This document shows, one piece after another, positions 51,167-59,511 of a stretch of DNA of 64,000 nt. Below the pieces are notes generated by a model that saw only the letters and a program-made list of their open reading frames with translations, was not told the origin of the DNA and searched no databases. The DNA is taken from NCBI GenBank assembly GCA_001769195.1, contig MEOK01000034.1:62001-126000 (forward strand), given 5' to 3'. Source of the DNA: Bacteroidetes bacterium GWF2_40_14 (GTDB taxonomy: Bacteria > Bacteroidota > Bacteroidia > Bacteroidales > UBA932). Made by a program: the position numbers and the translations under genes. Each line of letters begins with the position of its first letter. The first letter of the stretch is position 1.

Positions 51167-51191
51167 GGCATAGTCAATTTTTAACTATGCC
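51167..51191 (-). terminator. Hairpin downstream of the PHP gene
   Basis: GGCATAGT (51167-51174) pairs with ACTATGCC (51184-51191). The loop carries a run of five T (AAAAA on the minus strand). It lies 46 bp after the PHP stop codon on the minus strand. It is a probable, weak terminator. Confidence 0.5.
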
Positions 51192-51236
51192 AACTTCTTA
51201 CTTAACCTAAAACTTAAACTATGAAAAACTTCTCGA

Positions 51237-52376
51237 TTAATCAAGTTGCAAATCATGTGCCAAAGTTCGGTTCTCATATATAAAAATATTCTCAAAATTT
51301 ACATTGATTTTTGATGAATCCAGAGGAACTGAAAAAGTTATTGTACAGAGAGCCGGCAGCTCATGTAAAGAATTATTAAAGAACATCATAAATGGAACGG
51401 ACGACAAATTTGTTATTGTATAGAATTTGGATTTTTCACTGCTGAAAACCCTCTTTACTGAGAGCGAGGCCTCAACAAAACCTTTTGCTATATCTTGCTT
51501 AGCAGCCAGTCTGTTTTGAAACAATGCAAGTGTCCTTCCGGCATCAAGAGCCTCTCTTATTCCTGAAAGAGAGTGTTCCTTTGTCAGGACAAGGGTCATT
51601 GGTCTGAGAACGCCATTGCTCTTAAGAACACCACTTTCTACGTTGCCGTGAACATCACTTGCTGCAATTATGGCTAGTTTTTTGTCAATTGCCCACGCAA
51701 GTACACGCGGATAGAACTCGGAATTGTTGTACACTTCAATTCCCTGTATCAGCCCGTTTTTAAAGAGATCTTCCTGAAACTCCTTTATATAGGTAGTGTC
51801 TACTGCCCAACCCGGATGGTTCCAGATTATAAATGCATTCTGTTTGTGGGCCTCAACAATTGACTGCTTAGGATCATCCACAGCAATAGGATTTGCATCG
51901 TTTATAAAAAGTGCATTAAAGTGTCCCAGAGTACTTTGTTTACGGGTTATCTCACAGCCTTTTATAAGCATGAACCCAACCTGGTCAGCTATCGGTTTTG
52001 CAATTTCATAAGAGGTGTTGTGGTCGCTGTTAAGGAAACCCTTGTGCGGCCTGTATTCAATATGGTCGGTTAATGCCATAGCGTCCAACCCCCCGAGCCA
52101 TGCCTCTGAAACACGCAAATCTGGCCAGACCAGTCCATCTGAAAATACAGTGTGTGTATGGAAATCACAAGCCAGTACCTCATACCCCAGAACTTTGGGA
52201 AATGTAAGATTCTCCCTTGCCTCTGAACTGTATTGAGGAAAATATACTTTATTTGGGTTCCAGTTCTTGCTGCTCTCAAATGAATTTTTGTTTTGGGCAC
52301 TTGCCGGCAGAGAAAAAAACATAAGCAACAACGTGCAGATTGTCAGTATTCCCCTTAAACGTATGTTGTTTTTCAT
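51237..52376 (-). CDS. PHP-domain phosphodiesterase (Sb-PDE family)
   Basis: 379 aa with a signal peptide ending at SASAQ. The PHP metal motifs are CDFHTHTVFSDG (about 69-80), LTDHIEYRPH, GCEIT, WNHPG and ASDVHGN. It is therefore a periplasmic or extracellular phosphoesterase with a two- or three-metal centre. Relatives are annotated as Sb-PDE phosphodiesterases acting on organophosphates and phosphodiesters, but the natural substrate is unknown. It lies 18 bp downstream of the VanX-type gene. Confidence 0.85.
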   Translation of the reverse strand: MKNNIRLRGILTICTLLLMFFSLPASAQNKNSFESSKNWNPNKVYFPQYSSEARENLTFPKVLGYEVLACDFHTHTVFSDGLVWPDLRVSEAWLGGLDAMALTDHIEYRPHKGFLNSDHNTSYEIAKPIADQVGFMLIKGCEITRKQSTLGHFNALFINDANPIAVDDPKQSIVEAHKQNAFIIWNHPGWAVDTTYIKEFQEDLFKNGLIQGIEVYNNSEFYPRVLAWAIDKKLAIIAASDVHGNVESGVLKSNGVLRPMTLVLTKEHSLSGIREALDAGRTLALFQNRLAAKQDIAKGFVEASLSVKRVFSSEKSKFYTITNLSSVPFMMFFNNSLHELPALCTITFSVPLDSSKINVNFENIFIYENRTLAHDLQLD

Positions 52377-52394
52377 TGTAATTGTGTTTATTGA

Positions 52395-53111
52395 TTATTT
52401 AACCTTCACCTCTGACAGATCTTCAAAAGATATATCCATCAGCTTGAATTTGTCCCGCCCTTTTATATTGTAATGCCACCACTCATGTTCGTAAAATGTA
52501 AATCCGTTCAGGGTCATGATATTGAAAAGAGTTGCTCTGTTTGCAAGCTTCACGGAGTCCAGTTCCATGTAGTTATGAGATGCAGCAGGGGAGAAGTCAT
52601 CAAACGGAGTTGGCATAAGAAGCTCTTCGCCTGTTGTAAGGTTGATAAGCGACAGGTCAACAGCGCAGCCTCGGTTGTGAATTGATCCCTTCCAAGGTGC
52701 AGCTACAAAGGTAGTGTCGGGGTATACATCATAGAAGTAGAGAGTCCCTGCATATGGTCTGTATGCATCATAAATCTTTATGCCCAGACCTTTTTCTGCA
52801 AGTAGTCTTTGAATCTTAAGAAGTGAATCTGCTGCAGGTTTTCTAAGGAAAGCCTTTGGTTGAGTATAAATTTTCTTGTGGGTGAAATTATTTGTGTCGG
52901 CATAGCGGATATCCAGAACCACACCGGGGATATACTGCTCAAGATCTATGAGCCTGTTGTTCTCATCCTCTGCAATGCTTTTAAGGTATGCCTCACGTGT
53001 ACTTACTATATCAAGTCCATAAGGGTTCTTAGGGTCCTTGCACCCTCCCAGATTCATGCCGGCTGCCAGAAGCAGGGCAAACAGAATAGATTTAAAAATT
53101 TTCATCTTCAT
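52395..53111 (-). CDS. D-alanyl-D-alanine dipeptidase (VanX/DdpX type)
   Basis: About 238 aa with a lipobox (LGGC), so envelope-bound. The M15D signature is SIHNRGCAVDLSL (about 147-159, zinc His and Asp) and YEHEWWHY near residue 215 (catalytic Glu, zinc His). VanX-type enzymes split D-Ala-D-Ala. Outside vancomycin resistance they serve to recycle cell-wall dipeptides. There are no other van genes here, so recycling is likelier. The start may be the Met 2 codons later. An upstream 50-bp gap holds the start of a heptamer array. Confidence 0.88.
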   Translation of the reverse strand: MKMKIFKSILFALLLAAGMNLGGCKDPKNPYGLDIVSTREAYLKSIAEDENNRLIDLEQYIPGVVLDIRYADTNNFTHKKIYTQPKAFLRKPAADSLLKIQRLLAEKGLGIKIYDAYRPYAGTLYFYDVYPDTTFVAAPWKGSIHNRGCAVDLSLINLTTGEELLMPTPFDDFSPAASHNYMELDSVKLANRATLFNIMTLNGFTFYEHEWWHYNIKGRDKFKLMDISFEDLSEVKVK

Positions 53112-53151
53112 AAGTTTTATTACCATAACCACAATATATCAAAATACAAAA

Positions 53152-53200
53152 ACTATTGCCTATTGCCTAATGCCTAATGCCTATTGCCTATTGCCTATTA
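53152..53200 (+). repeat. Heptamer tandem array at the end of the AOR gene
   Basis: About seven 7-bp units (TTGCCTA/ATGCCTA), the same unit as at 21909-22106. The array runs through the AOR stop codon (53181-53183) and encodes its last five residues, IGNRQ. Confidence 0.9.
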
Positions 53201-55337
53201 CCTCAATCAATTCAGGCAAATCCATCCCGATGTTTTTCAGATGCTCCACAGTTGGAACACCGTTTTTGTTCCATCCGCGACGCTTGTAGACGGCATCCAG
53301 GAGCTTCTCGTACTGATCTTCGCGATACTCCCTCACCTTGGACATTTTCTCCTCCAGAGTCATCTTTGAAGGGTCCATCCCTATGATCTCCGTTAATTGC
53401 TTGTCATACCTCTCCTGACGGCTTAGGTACTCCTCTTTGGTCACAGGGCCGGCGGCGCGGTAAGGTTGCTTGTCTTGTTCGCGGGTACCGAAGCCCATTC
53501 GGATGTTGAATATCTTCTGGAAGTTGTAGACCCTTTCCGACTGGCGGATCATCTCCTCCTTGTCGAACTCCCTTCCTGTAACGGCCTTGAATATTGTAAC
53601 ATAATTGTCAACATGCTCTGGCACCTTGTTAGGTTCAGCATACTTTGAATTGTCGGCAGGCTCCACATCGTTCCAGCAAAGCTTGCAGAAACCGGCAAGG
53701 CCAAACCATGTGCGGAAGTAAGGGAAGTAGTGAAGGGCCTCTGCCTTGTTCTCAAACGTAGGAATCATGTTGTTCACCATGTCCATGAATATGAGCCATG
53801 CCTCATCATGCTGAGGTCCCTTGTTAGTCATTGCGTAACCACCCTGTTGTGCAAGGGACTCTTTTGAAAGGTACATTGAGTATTCCAGACCTTTGTTTTC
53901 CATGCCTATGTCGTTCATGAAATTAATGTCTCCCCACCCATTGGCGGCGAACATCTCTTTTTGCTTGCGCACTCCAAGACCGGCAATAAGACCAAAACCT
54001 TCGCCTCTGGCCATTTGATGAAGAAGTTCAAGGGCAGAATCTGCATTACCCCAGCTGATATCTATGCCGCCTGTCCTTTCCAGATTCAGGATTCCATTGT
54101 CCCAGCACTCCATGAGGAAGCCCACTACATTGCCCCATGTTATTGTGCAGACTCCGTATGTGTCGCAGTAGAAGTTAAGTTCAATAATATCCCTTGGGTC
54201 AAAAACCGCAATATTGGAACCAAGTGCCGCGGCATTCTCATATTCAGGTCCGTCCACAATAACTTTTGATCCTTTATATGGCCCTGTACGTAGTTCGAAG
54301 TTGTCCACCCCTTTTGCACATGACATGTTGCAACCTATCCAGCAACCATCGGGAACTCCTTGTGTGAAGTAGCTTTTCCATACCTCCTGGTCAATCTTTG
54401 GACAATCCTTATGGTCGCCAAATTTGAAGTTCATAACCGGCAGAATATCATATTTTTCCAGAACTCCCATAAGGTGTGCGGTTCCTACTTTTCTCATCTG
54501 ACATTGAATATCGTCCAGTTCACGCATCTCCCTATTGAACCTTTTTCCCCGCTCCTGAATGGCCGGCAGGTCAACTACGTTATTTATGTTACCGGTTACC
54601 CGTGGCACTTTTGCAACAATTGCCCGTACATTCTTGTGACGCATAAGTGTACCAAGTCCACCGCGGCCTGCCTGCTTCAGCCTTACCTTGCCTCGTTTAA
54701 GATCATAAAATGTGAAGTTGAGCATGCCAATAAGTGAGTGTTCTGCAGCCTTGCCGGATGCAACCACTGAGACGTTGATTTTGTCTTTTTCACTGTCGGC
54801 AAACATATCCAGAAGCTCTTCTCCCAAAAGGTGAGAGTCGTAACTCAGTTCCTGCGGGGCCTCAAATATCTCTACAACATTATCAACTGCATTAATATAG
54901 ACAATTACATCCTTTTCTGAATTTCCCTGAAGTTCAAATGCATCAAAACCTGCAATCTTAAGATGGGGGCCAAAGTGACCGCCTACATTACTATCAATTA
55001 TTCTCTCTGTCTGAGGAGAGAGAGCAACCACAATGCATTTTCCTGATCCTGAATACTGAGTTATTCCGCAACATGGACCGCCTGAAATCACGATCTCGTT
55101 TTCCGGATCCCTCCATTTTGTTTCTGGTGTTATTGCGTCCCAGAGCATTCTGAGCCCGTAGCCTTTTCCACCTATGAACTTCTCTTTGGTTTCAGGGGCA
55201 ATTTCTCTTATCTCCACTTTATTTGTCCCTACATTCACATAAAGGCTCTGATCGCTGTAGCCTTTATCCATTGGTTTCCATTTGTAAGGGAAGGAGGTAA
55301 TGAGTTTTCTTCTGTTTTTGATATCCTGATAGTTCAT
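53181..55337 (-). CDS. aor: Tungsten-containing aldehyde:ferredoxin oxidoreductase
   Basis: 718 aa, cytoplasmic. The N-terminal domain contains FIGGKGYGLRMLWDAI and GPCCGITQYSGSGKCIVVALSP. The 4Fe-4S cluster ligands are C332-x3-C336-x3-C340 (GCWIGCNMSC) and C554 in CKLCWND, which matches the AOR family pattern. These enzymes oxidise aldehydes to carboxylic acids with ferredoxin as acceptor, using a tungsten or molybdenum bis-pterin cofactor. Divergent thiF/thiS-type genes start 66 bp away, and a tungstate-type binding protein follows further on. It is longer than typical AOR (about 600 aa), partly from an N-terminal extension. Confidence 0.92.
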   Translation of the reverse strand: MNYQDIKNRRKLITSFPYKWKPMDKGYSDQSLYVNVGTNKVEIREIAPETKEKFIGGKGYGLRMLWDAITPETKWRDPENEIVISGGPCCGITQYSGSGKCIVVALSPQTERIIDSNVGGHFGPHLKIAGFDAFELQGNSEKDVIVYINAVDNVVEIFEAPQELSYDSHLLGEELLDMFADSEKDKINVSVVASGKAAEHSLIGMLNFTFYDLKRGKVRLKQAGRGGLGTLMRHKNVRAIVAKVPRVTGNINNVVDLPAIQERGKRFNREMRELDDIQCQMRKVGTAHLMGVLEKYDILPVMNFKFGDHKDCPKIDQEVWKSYFTQGVPDGCWIGCNMSCAKGVDNFELRTGPYKGSKVIVDGPEYENAAALGSNIAVFDPRDIIELNFYCDTYGVCTITWGNVVGFLMECWDNGILNLERTGGIDISWGNADSALELLHQMARGEGFGLIAGLGVRKQKEMFAANGWGDINFMNDIGMENKGLEYSMYLSKESLAQQGGYAMTNKGPQHDEAWLIFMDMVNNMIPTFENKAEALHYFPYFRTWFGLAGFCKLCWNDVEPADNSKYAEPNKVPEHVDNYVTIFKAVTGREFDKEEMIRQSERVYNFQKIFNIRMGFGTREQDKQPYRAAGPVTKEEYLSRQERYDKQLTEIIGMDPSKMTLEEKMSKVREYREDQYEKLLDAVYKRRGWNKNGVPTVEHLKNIGMDLPELIEVIGNRQ

Positions 55338-55403
55338 CTGTTTTTTTTTGTTTTACAAATATTTGGTAAATTTACAAAAATTGTAACCAAAACAACCTGT
55401 ACA

Positions 55404-56000
55404 ATGCCAACTTTTAACCAAATCAGATCTGTTTTGTCACAAAAAACAGTAGGAATAGCCGGGGCAGGTGGTCTTGGCTCAAATTGTGCTGCTGCTCTTT
55501 TAAGAAGCGGAGTCGGCAAGCTTATTATTGCAGATTACGATGTGGTAAGCGAGCCAAATTTAAACAGACAATTTTATTTTCGTGACCAGATTGGGCAGAA
55601 GAAGGTGTTCGCGCTGGCAGATAATCTGGCAAGGATTGAACCGGAAGATTGTGTACAGGTTCATGACACGAAAATTACGGAAGATAATATATCTCTTATA
55701 TACTCTACCTGCGATGTTGTTGTAGAGGCATTTGACGAGGCTTCTGAAAAGGAGATGTTCATTAATTACATGCTCACCCATTTTCCTGATAAACCACTTG
55801 TTGCCGGATCTGGTATGGCTGGATGGGGGAGGCTGGAGCTGCTTAAGAGCGACAATTCCGGCAATCTGTACATCTGTGGCGACGAAGAGAGTGAAGTTTC
55901 GGAAAACAACCCTCCGTTGGCACCAAGGGTTGGCATTGTCTCAAACATGCAGGCCGACAAGGTGCTGGAACTACTGCTCGAAAGGAAAAAACTCCATTGA
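55404..56000 (+). CDS. ThiF/MoeB-family activating enzyme (ThiF family 2)
   Basis: 198 aa, shorter than ThiF or MoeB (about 250). The nucleotide-binding loop is GIAGAGGLGSN (17-27), and the Asp/Arg region is IADYDVVSEPNLNRQFYF (46-63). It lacks the zinc CxxC pairs. It should adenylate the C-terminal GG of a ubiquitin-like sulfur carrier, which is the next gene. Next to an AOR this pair more likely serves tungstopterin or molybdopterin sulfuration than thiamine; no thiG, thiH or thiE gene is present. The last codons form the terminator stem at 55986-56008. Confidence 0.85.
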   Translation: MPTFNQIRSVLSQKTVGIAGAGGLGSNCAAALLRSGVGKLIIADYDVVSEPNLNRQFYFRDQIGQKKVFALADNLARIEPEDCVQVHDTKITEDNISLIYSTCDVVVEAFDEASEKEMFINYMLTHFPDKPLVAGSGMAGWGRLELLKSDNSGNLYICGDEESEVSENNPPLAPRVGIVSNMQADKVLELLLERKKLH

Positions 56001-56008
56001 AGTTTTTT
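55986..56008 (+). terminator. Intrinsic terminator overlapping the end of thiF
   Basis: AAAAAACT pairs perfectly with AGTTTTTT around CCATTGA. The stem includes the thiF stop codon region. A near copy (ACTCCATTGGAGT within A/T runs) lies at 56100-56125, directly before the next gene. Confidence 0.65.
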
Positions 56009-56128
56009 GTAAATATCATTCAATCAGTTACATATAAGAAGAGTTTCTTAAAATACCCCACAGAAATATCGCGTATAAATCAGTAAATCAAATAAATACA
56101 AAAAACTCCATTGGAGTAATTTTTTCGT

Positions 56129-56332
56129 ATGCAAATAATATTAAACAACAGGTCAGAAACTTTTAAAGGACAGGAACTCACTGTTTCAGAAATAATGGAG
56201 TTGAAATCATTCAGGTTCAAAATGCTAGTTGTAAGACTGAACGACCAGCTGGTTAAAAAAGAGGATTATGCCACAACGATTGTGAAGGAGGGAGATGACC
56301 TTAAGATTATACACCTGGTAAGCGGCGGCTAG
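56129..56332 (+). CDS. ThiS/MoaD-type sulfur carrier ending in GG
   Basis: 67 aa, beta-grasp size. It ends in VSGG, the thiocarboxylated Gly-Gly tail. The start MQIILNNRSETF and the motif VVRLNDQLVKKEDYATTIVKEGDDLKIIHLV in overview are ThiS-like. It carries sulfur for thiazole or for the dithiolene of molybdopterin. A hairpin copy of the thiF terminator sits 4 bp before the ATG, so translation signals are poor and the expression may be special. It overlaps the DAHP gene by 4 bp at the 3' end. Confidence 0.85.
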   Translation: MQIILNNRSETFKGQELTVSEIMELKSFRFKMLVVRLNDQLVKKEDYATTIVKEGDDLKIIHLVSGG

Positions 56333-57393
56333 CCCTTATTGAAAATCTCCAGCTGCTGTCTTACTGATTCCTCGTGGATTGCCTCCAGTATCTGCCTTAC
56401 AAACTCCTCATCCATTTCCAGCCCCGGTGCCTGGGAGACTCTCTCTGTAACCAGATGCTCGTAACGTTTAGGCTGCAACACCGGCATACTGTGCTGCTTT
56501 TTGTAGCGGCCAATTTCTCTGGCAATTGACATTCTTTTTGAGAGCAAATCAAGCAGTCTTTGGTCGAGCTCGTCAATCTCTCTTCTGAGTTCGTAGAGCG
56601 ATTCAGAATCATCAGTAGTCTCGCGGATAATTATTGCTTTGAGAATTGTATGCAGGAGTTCCGGTGTTATCTGCTGCTCCTTGTCACTCAGCGCAATAGC
56701 AGGATTGCAATGACTTTCTATCATCAGCCCGTCAAAACCAAGATCCATCGCCTGCTGCGAAAGGGGATATATAAGTTCCGACCTTCCTCCTATATGGCTA
56801 GGGTCACAAAGCAAAGTGAGAGAGGGTAGCCTTCTTTTCAACTCTATAGGTATATGCCACTGGGGCAGGTTCCTGAAGAGTCCCTTTTCGTATGAGCCAA
56901 AACCTCTATGAACAGCTGCAATATGTTTTATTCCACTATTTTGAAGGCGTTCCACTGCGCCAATCCAAAGCTCAATATCTGGATTTACAGGGTTCTTTAC
57001 AAGTACCCTTACCTCAGAACCACTCAGTGCCTCTGCAATCTCCTGTACAGCAAATGGGTTACCGGTTGTGCGTGCCCCTATCCAGAGGATATCCACGCCT
57101 GCTTTAAGGGCCGCCTTTACATGCCCGGAGTTTGCAACCTCAGTAGAGGTATACATTCCGGTCTCTCTTTTAACTTTTGCCAGCCACTTCAACCCCTCTT
57201 CACCAACACCTTCGAACCCTCCGGGTTTTGTCCTCGGTTTCCATACGCCGGCCCGGAATATCCTGATTCCGCAGGCAGACAACTCTCTTGCAGTGGTCAT
57301 TACCTGCTCCTCTGTCTCTGCACTGCAAGGGCCGGCCAGAACGAGGGGGCGACTCTTTTCAATATCTGGAAACGATAGAGGTGATATGTCCAT
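56329..57393 (-). CDS. DAHP synthase/chorismate mutase fusion
   Basis: 354 aa. Residues 1-265 are a type I DAHP synthase (LVLAGPCSAETEEQ, FRAGVWKPRTKPGGFEGVG, CDPSHIGGRSELIYPLSQQAMDLGFDGLMIESH in overview). Residues about 270-354 are a type II (AroQ) chorismate mutase (LRREIDELDQRLLDLLSKRMSIAREIG). The fusion joins the first shikimate step to the first phenylalanine/tyrosine step. The mutase part often acts as a feedback sensor. It stands between thiS and the tungsten-binding genes but is on the other strand and is not part of the tungsten set. Confidence 0.93.
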   Translation of the reverse strand: MDISPLSFPDIEKSRPLVLAGPCSAETEEQVMTTARELSACGIRIFRAGVWKPRTKPGGFEGVGEEGLKWLAKVKRETGMYTSTEVANSGHVKAALKAGVDILWIGARTTGNPFAVQEIAEALSGSEVRVLVKNPVNPDIELWIGAVERLQNSGIKHIAAVHRGFGSYEKGLFRNLPQWHIPIELKRRLPSLTLLCDPSHIGGRSELIYPLSQQAMDLGFDGLMIESHCNPAIALSDKEQQITPELLHTILKAIIIRETTDDSESLYELRREIDELDQRLLDLLSKRMSIAREIGRYKKQHSMPVLQPKRYEHLVTERVSQAPGLEMDEEFVRQILEAIHEESVRQQLEIFNKG

Positions 57394-57466
57394 GTAGCTA
57401 ACTTTAAGGTGGTAAATTTAACCGAAAGGTAGTGTTTTTTGCTATCTTCGCTAAAATTTTTTTACA

Positions 57467-58546
57467 ATGAAATTCAGGTCTTTCATTATCATTATAACGT
57501 TATCTATAGCATTGGCAGGATGTAAATATCTGCATATCGACGGCTTCAGCGGTTCAACACTTTTGTGGGAGTCAGGTGCAAACAACTATTTCAATCAGGA
57601 AAAGGCCACGTCACTCGATACTCCTGAAGAGATTCTTATAACAGGAGAGGTAGAGAAGGATGTCAGGATTTCGCTCAGGAATATTCCATGGCACTCGGTT
57701 GCAGTAAAGGAGGCAAGAATGAGCGGAGACACTCTCAGGTTTGAGGGGGCCTTCAGGTACGATGGCTATGCGCTTTGCGATATCCTGAGCTCAGTAAAGA
57801 TTGACAAAAGCAGCAAAAACGACTTTTATCCGCCGGTTGACCTGTATATTGAGGTCTATAACGACAAGGGTGAGTTTGCAACATTCAGCTGGGGCGAAAT
57901 CTTCTACTCATCAAACACATACCAGATATTAATTGCCAAAAATGTAACCAGGGTAATTCCGGGCAAAACCAAGGAGATGTGGAAGCTTTCGCAGCATTCA
58001 AGGCTGGTTGCAGGGACAGATAGATTAAGTGTCAGGAACATATCTCAACCAACGAAAATTGTTATAAAAACCCTTGCTGGAAAGTTTGTTGTAAACAGGA
58101 GACCGGAGAAGTTCTATGCAGAGAAGCTGGAGCTTATCGGACCGGATTCTACATATGCACAACTTGAGAAGTTGCCGGAAAATCTTGCGGCTGTAAGCTT
58201 TGAATCAACCTATTACGGACACAGTATGGGATTTAAGGGAGAAAAAGTATTTACAGGGGTGTTGCTCGGAGATGTGATGAAGCCTTATTTTCCTAAAGAT
58301 GAAGCTTCTCTCAGAGAGGGCCTGGTCTGTATAGAAGGGGTTGACGGCTACAGGGCATCATTCTCACTTTCGGAACTTACAAACAGGAACGACCAGCGTG
58401 ACCCATTGCTGATGTTTGGAATGAGCAAGAGCAAAGCAGATGACAAAAACAAAGACAAGGGACACGAAACATTTTCGATTTATGCCGGTTGTGACATGTT
58501 CGCCGACAGGTCCATCAAGGGATTGAATAAAATAACTCTATATTAA
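57467..58546 (+). CDS. Lipoprotein of unknown function next to the tungstate-binding protein
   Basis: 359 aa. The lipobox is ALAGC (Cys19). The mature part seems to hold two similar domains (about 40-190 and 200-355). Each has a region like the sulfite oxidase/molybdopterin-binding-domain family: ILITGEVEKDVRISLRNIPWHSV with YDGYALCDILSSV in the first, and GVLLGDVMKPYFP with EGVDGYRASFSLSEL in the second. No conserved cofactor Cys is visible. The DGY and GDVMKPY patterns are suggestive only. It starts the pair with the tungstate-binding gene (23-bp gap). Confidence 0.5.
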   Translation: MKFRSFIIIITLSIALAGCKYLHIDGFSGSTLLWESGANNYFNQEKATSLDTPEEILITGEVEKDVRISLRNIPWHSVAVKEARMSGDTLRFEGAFRYDGYALCDILSSVKIDKSSKNDFYPPVDLYIEVYNDKGEFATFSWGEIFYSSNTYQILIAKNVTRVIPGKTKEMWKLSQHSRLVAGTDRLSVRNISQPTKIVIKTLAGKFVVNRRPEKFYAEKLELIGPDSTYAQLEKLPENLAAVSFESTYYGHSMGFKGEKVFTGVLLGDVMKPYFPKDEASLREGLVCIEGVDGYRASFSLSELTNRNDQRDPLLMFGMSKSKADDKNKDKGHETFSIYAGCDMFADRSIKGLNKITLY

Positions 58547-58569
58547 TAGTTTGGAAAATTGATGCAACC

Positions 58570-59511
58570 ATGAAAAGAGTCTTTATTGTATCACTTTTAG
58601 TAATATTTGTTGTAATGAACAGTTCATGCGGACGAAAAAAAACTGCAGTGACAGATTCCACGCTCAGCGGTAACCTTATAATATTTCATGCAGGATCGCT
58701 CTCTATGCCGTTTAAGGAAATTGCAGATTCATTTATGCAGATACATCCCAATGTCAAGGTATTATGCGAGGCATCAGGGAGTATAGATGCTGCAAGAAAG
58801 ATTACTGAACTCAAAAGGGATTGTGATATTATGGCATCGGCCGACTATTCAATAATCGACAAGCTGCTGGTTCCTCAATATGCCTCCAGGAATATCCAAT
58901 TTGCCTCAAACGAGATGGCTATAGTTTACACGGAGCGGTCGGCCTATGCAGACAAAATCGACACCAACAACTGGGCCGGAATCCTTCTACGTGACGATGT
59001 TATAATTGGCAGGGCAGATCCCGATGCGGACCCCTGCGGATACAGATCGGTACTTACCTTAAAGTTGGCAGAAAAAAACTTTGCCGCCAAAGGAACAGGC
59101 AGCATTGGTCTGGCAGAAAAGATAATGGCAAAGGACAACCGGTTCATGAGGCCAAAGGAGGTAGATCTTCTGGCACTTCTGGATACAAGAACAGTAGACT
59201 ATATTTTTCTATACAGGTCAGTAGCGGTGCAGCATAACCTTAAATACCTGACTCTCCCTCGTAGTATTAATCTTGGGGACCCCACCCTGAACCCATACTA
59301 TGCAGAAGTTCAGACAGATGTGAGAGGGTCAAAGCCCGGTGAAAAACTTACCATGAAAGGTGAAGCCATGGTTTATGGGGTTACGGTTCTGGATAAGGCG
59401 CCAAACAGAGCTGCGGCAGAGGCCTTTATCGAATACCTGCTGTCCGAAGAGGGAGGCAGGAAAATCCTTAAAGCAATGGGGCAGGAGCCGGTCTACTCTT
59501 CCGGAATATAG
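58570..59511 (+). CDS. wtpA: WtpA/ModA-type tungstate/molybdate-binding lipoprotein
   Basis: 313 aa. The lipobox is MNSSC (Cys20). The family pattern is seen in LIIFHAGSLSMPFKEIADSFMQIHPNVKVLCEASGS and in NEMAIVYTERS and GRADPDADPCGYRSVL, typical of the WtpA group of oxyanion-binding proteins. Such proteins capture tungstate or molybdate and pass it to the WtpB/WtpC or similar ABC permease. No permease or ATPase gene follows: the strand flips to the nitroreductase gene, whose end overlaps by 19 bp. So the permease must be elsewhere. Confidence 0.85.
   Translation: MKRVFIVSLLVIFVVMNSSCGRKKTAVTDSTLSGNLIIFHAGSLSMPFKEIADSFMQIHPNVKVLCEASGSIDAARKITELKRDCDIMASADYSIIDKLLVPQYASRNIQFASNEMAIVYTERSAYADKIDTNNWAGILLRDDVIIGRADPDADPCGYRSVLTLKLAEKNFAAKGTGSIGLAEKIMAKDNRFMRPKEVDLLALLDTRTVDYIFLYRSVAVQHNLKYLTLPRSINLGDPTLNPYYAEVQTDVRGSKPGEKLTMKGEAMVYGVTVLDKAPNRAAAEAFIEYLLSEEGGRKILKAMGQEPVYSSGI

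Noticed and set aside
52395-53111. Vancomycin resistance cluster
   Set aside because: Only the VanX-type dipeptidase is present; no vanH, vanA or vanRS genes are in the window.
53038-53386. Several plus-strand frames at the AOR 3' end
   Set aside because: They are shadows of the AOR gene and of the heptamer array, which is free of stop codons on this strand.
55404-56332. A thiamine biosynthesis operon
   Set aside because: Only ThiF- and ThiS-type genes are present, without thiG, thiH, thiC or thiE; the neighbouring AOR and tungstate-binding genes favour cofactor sulfuration.
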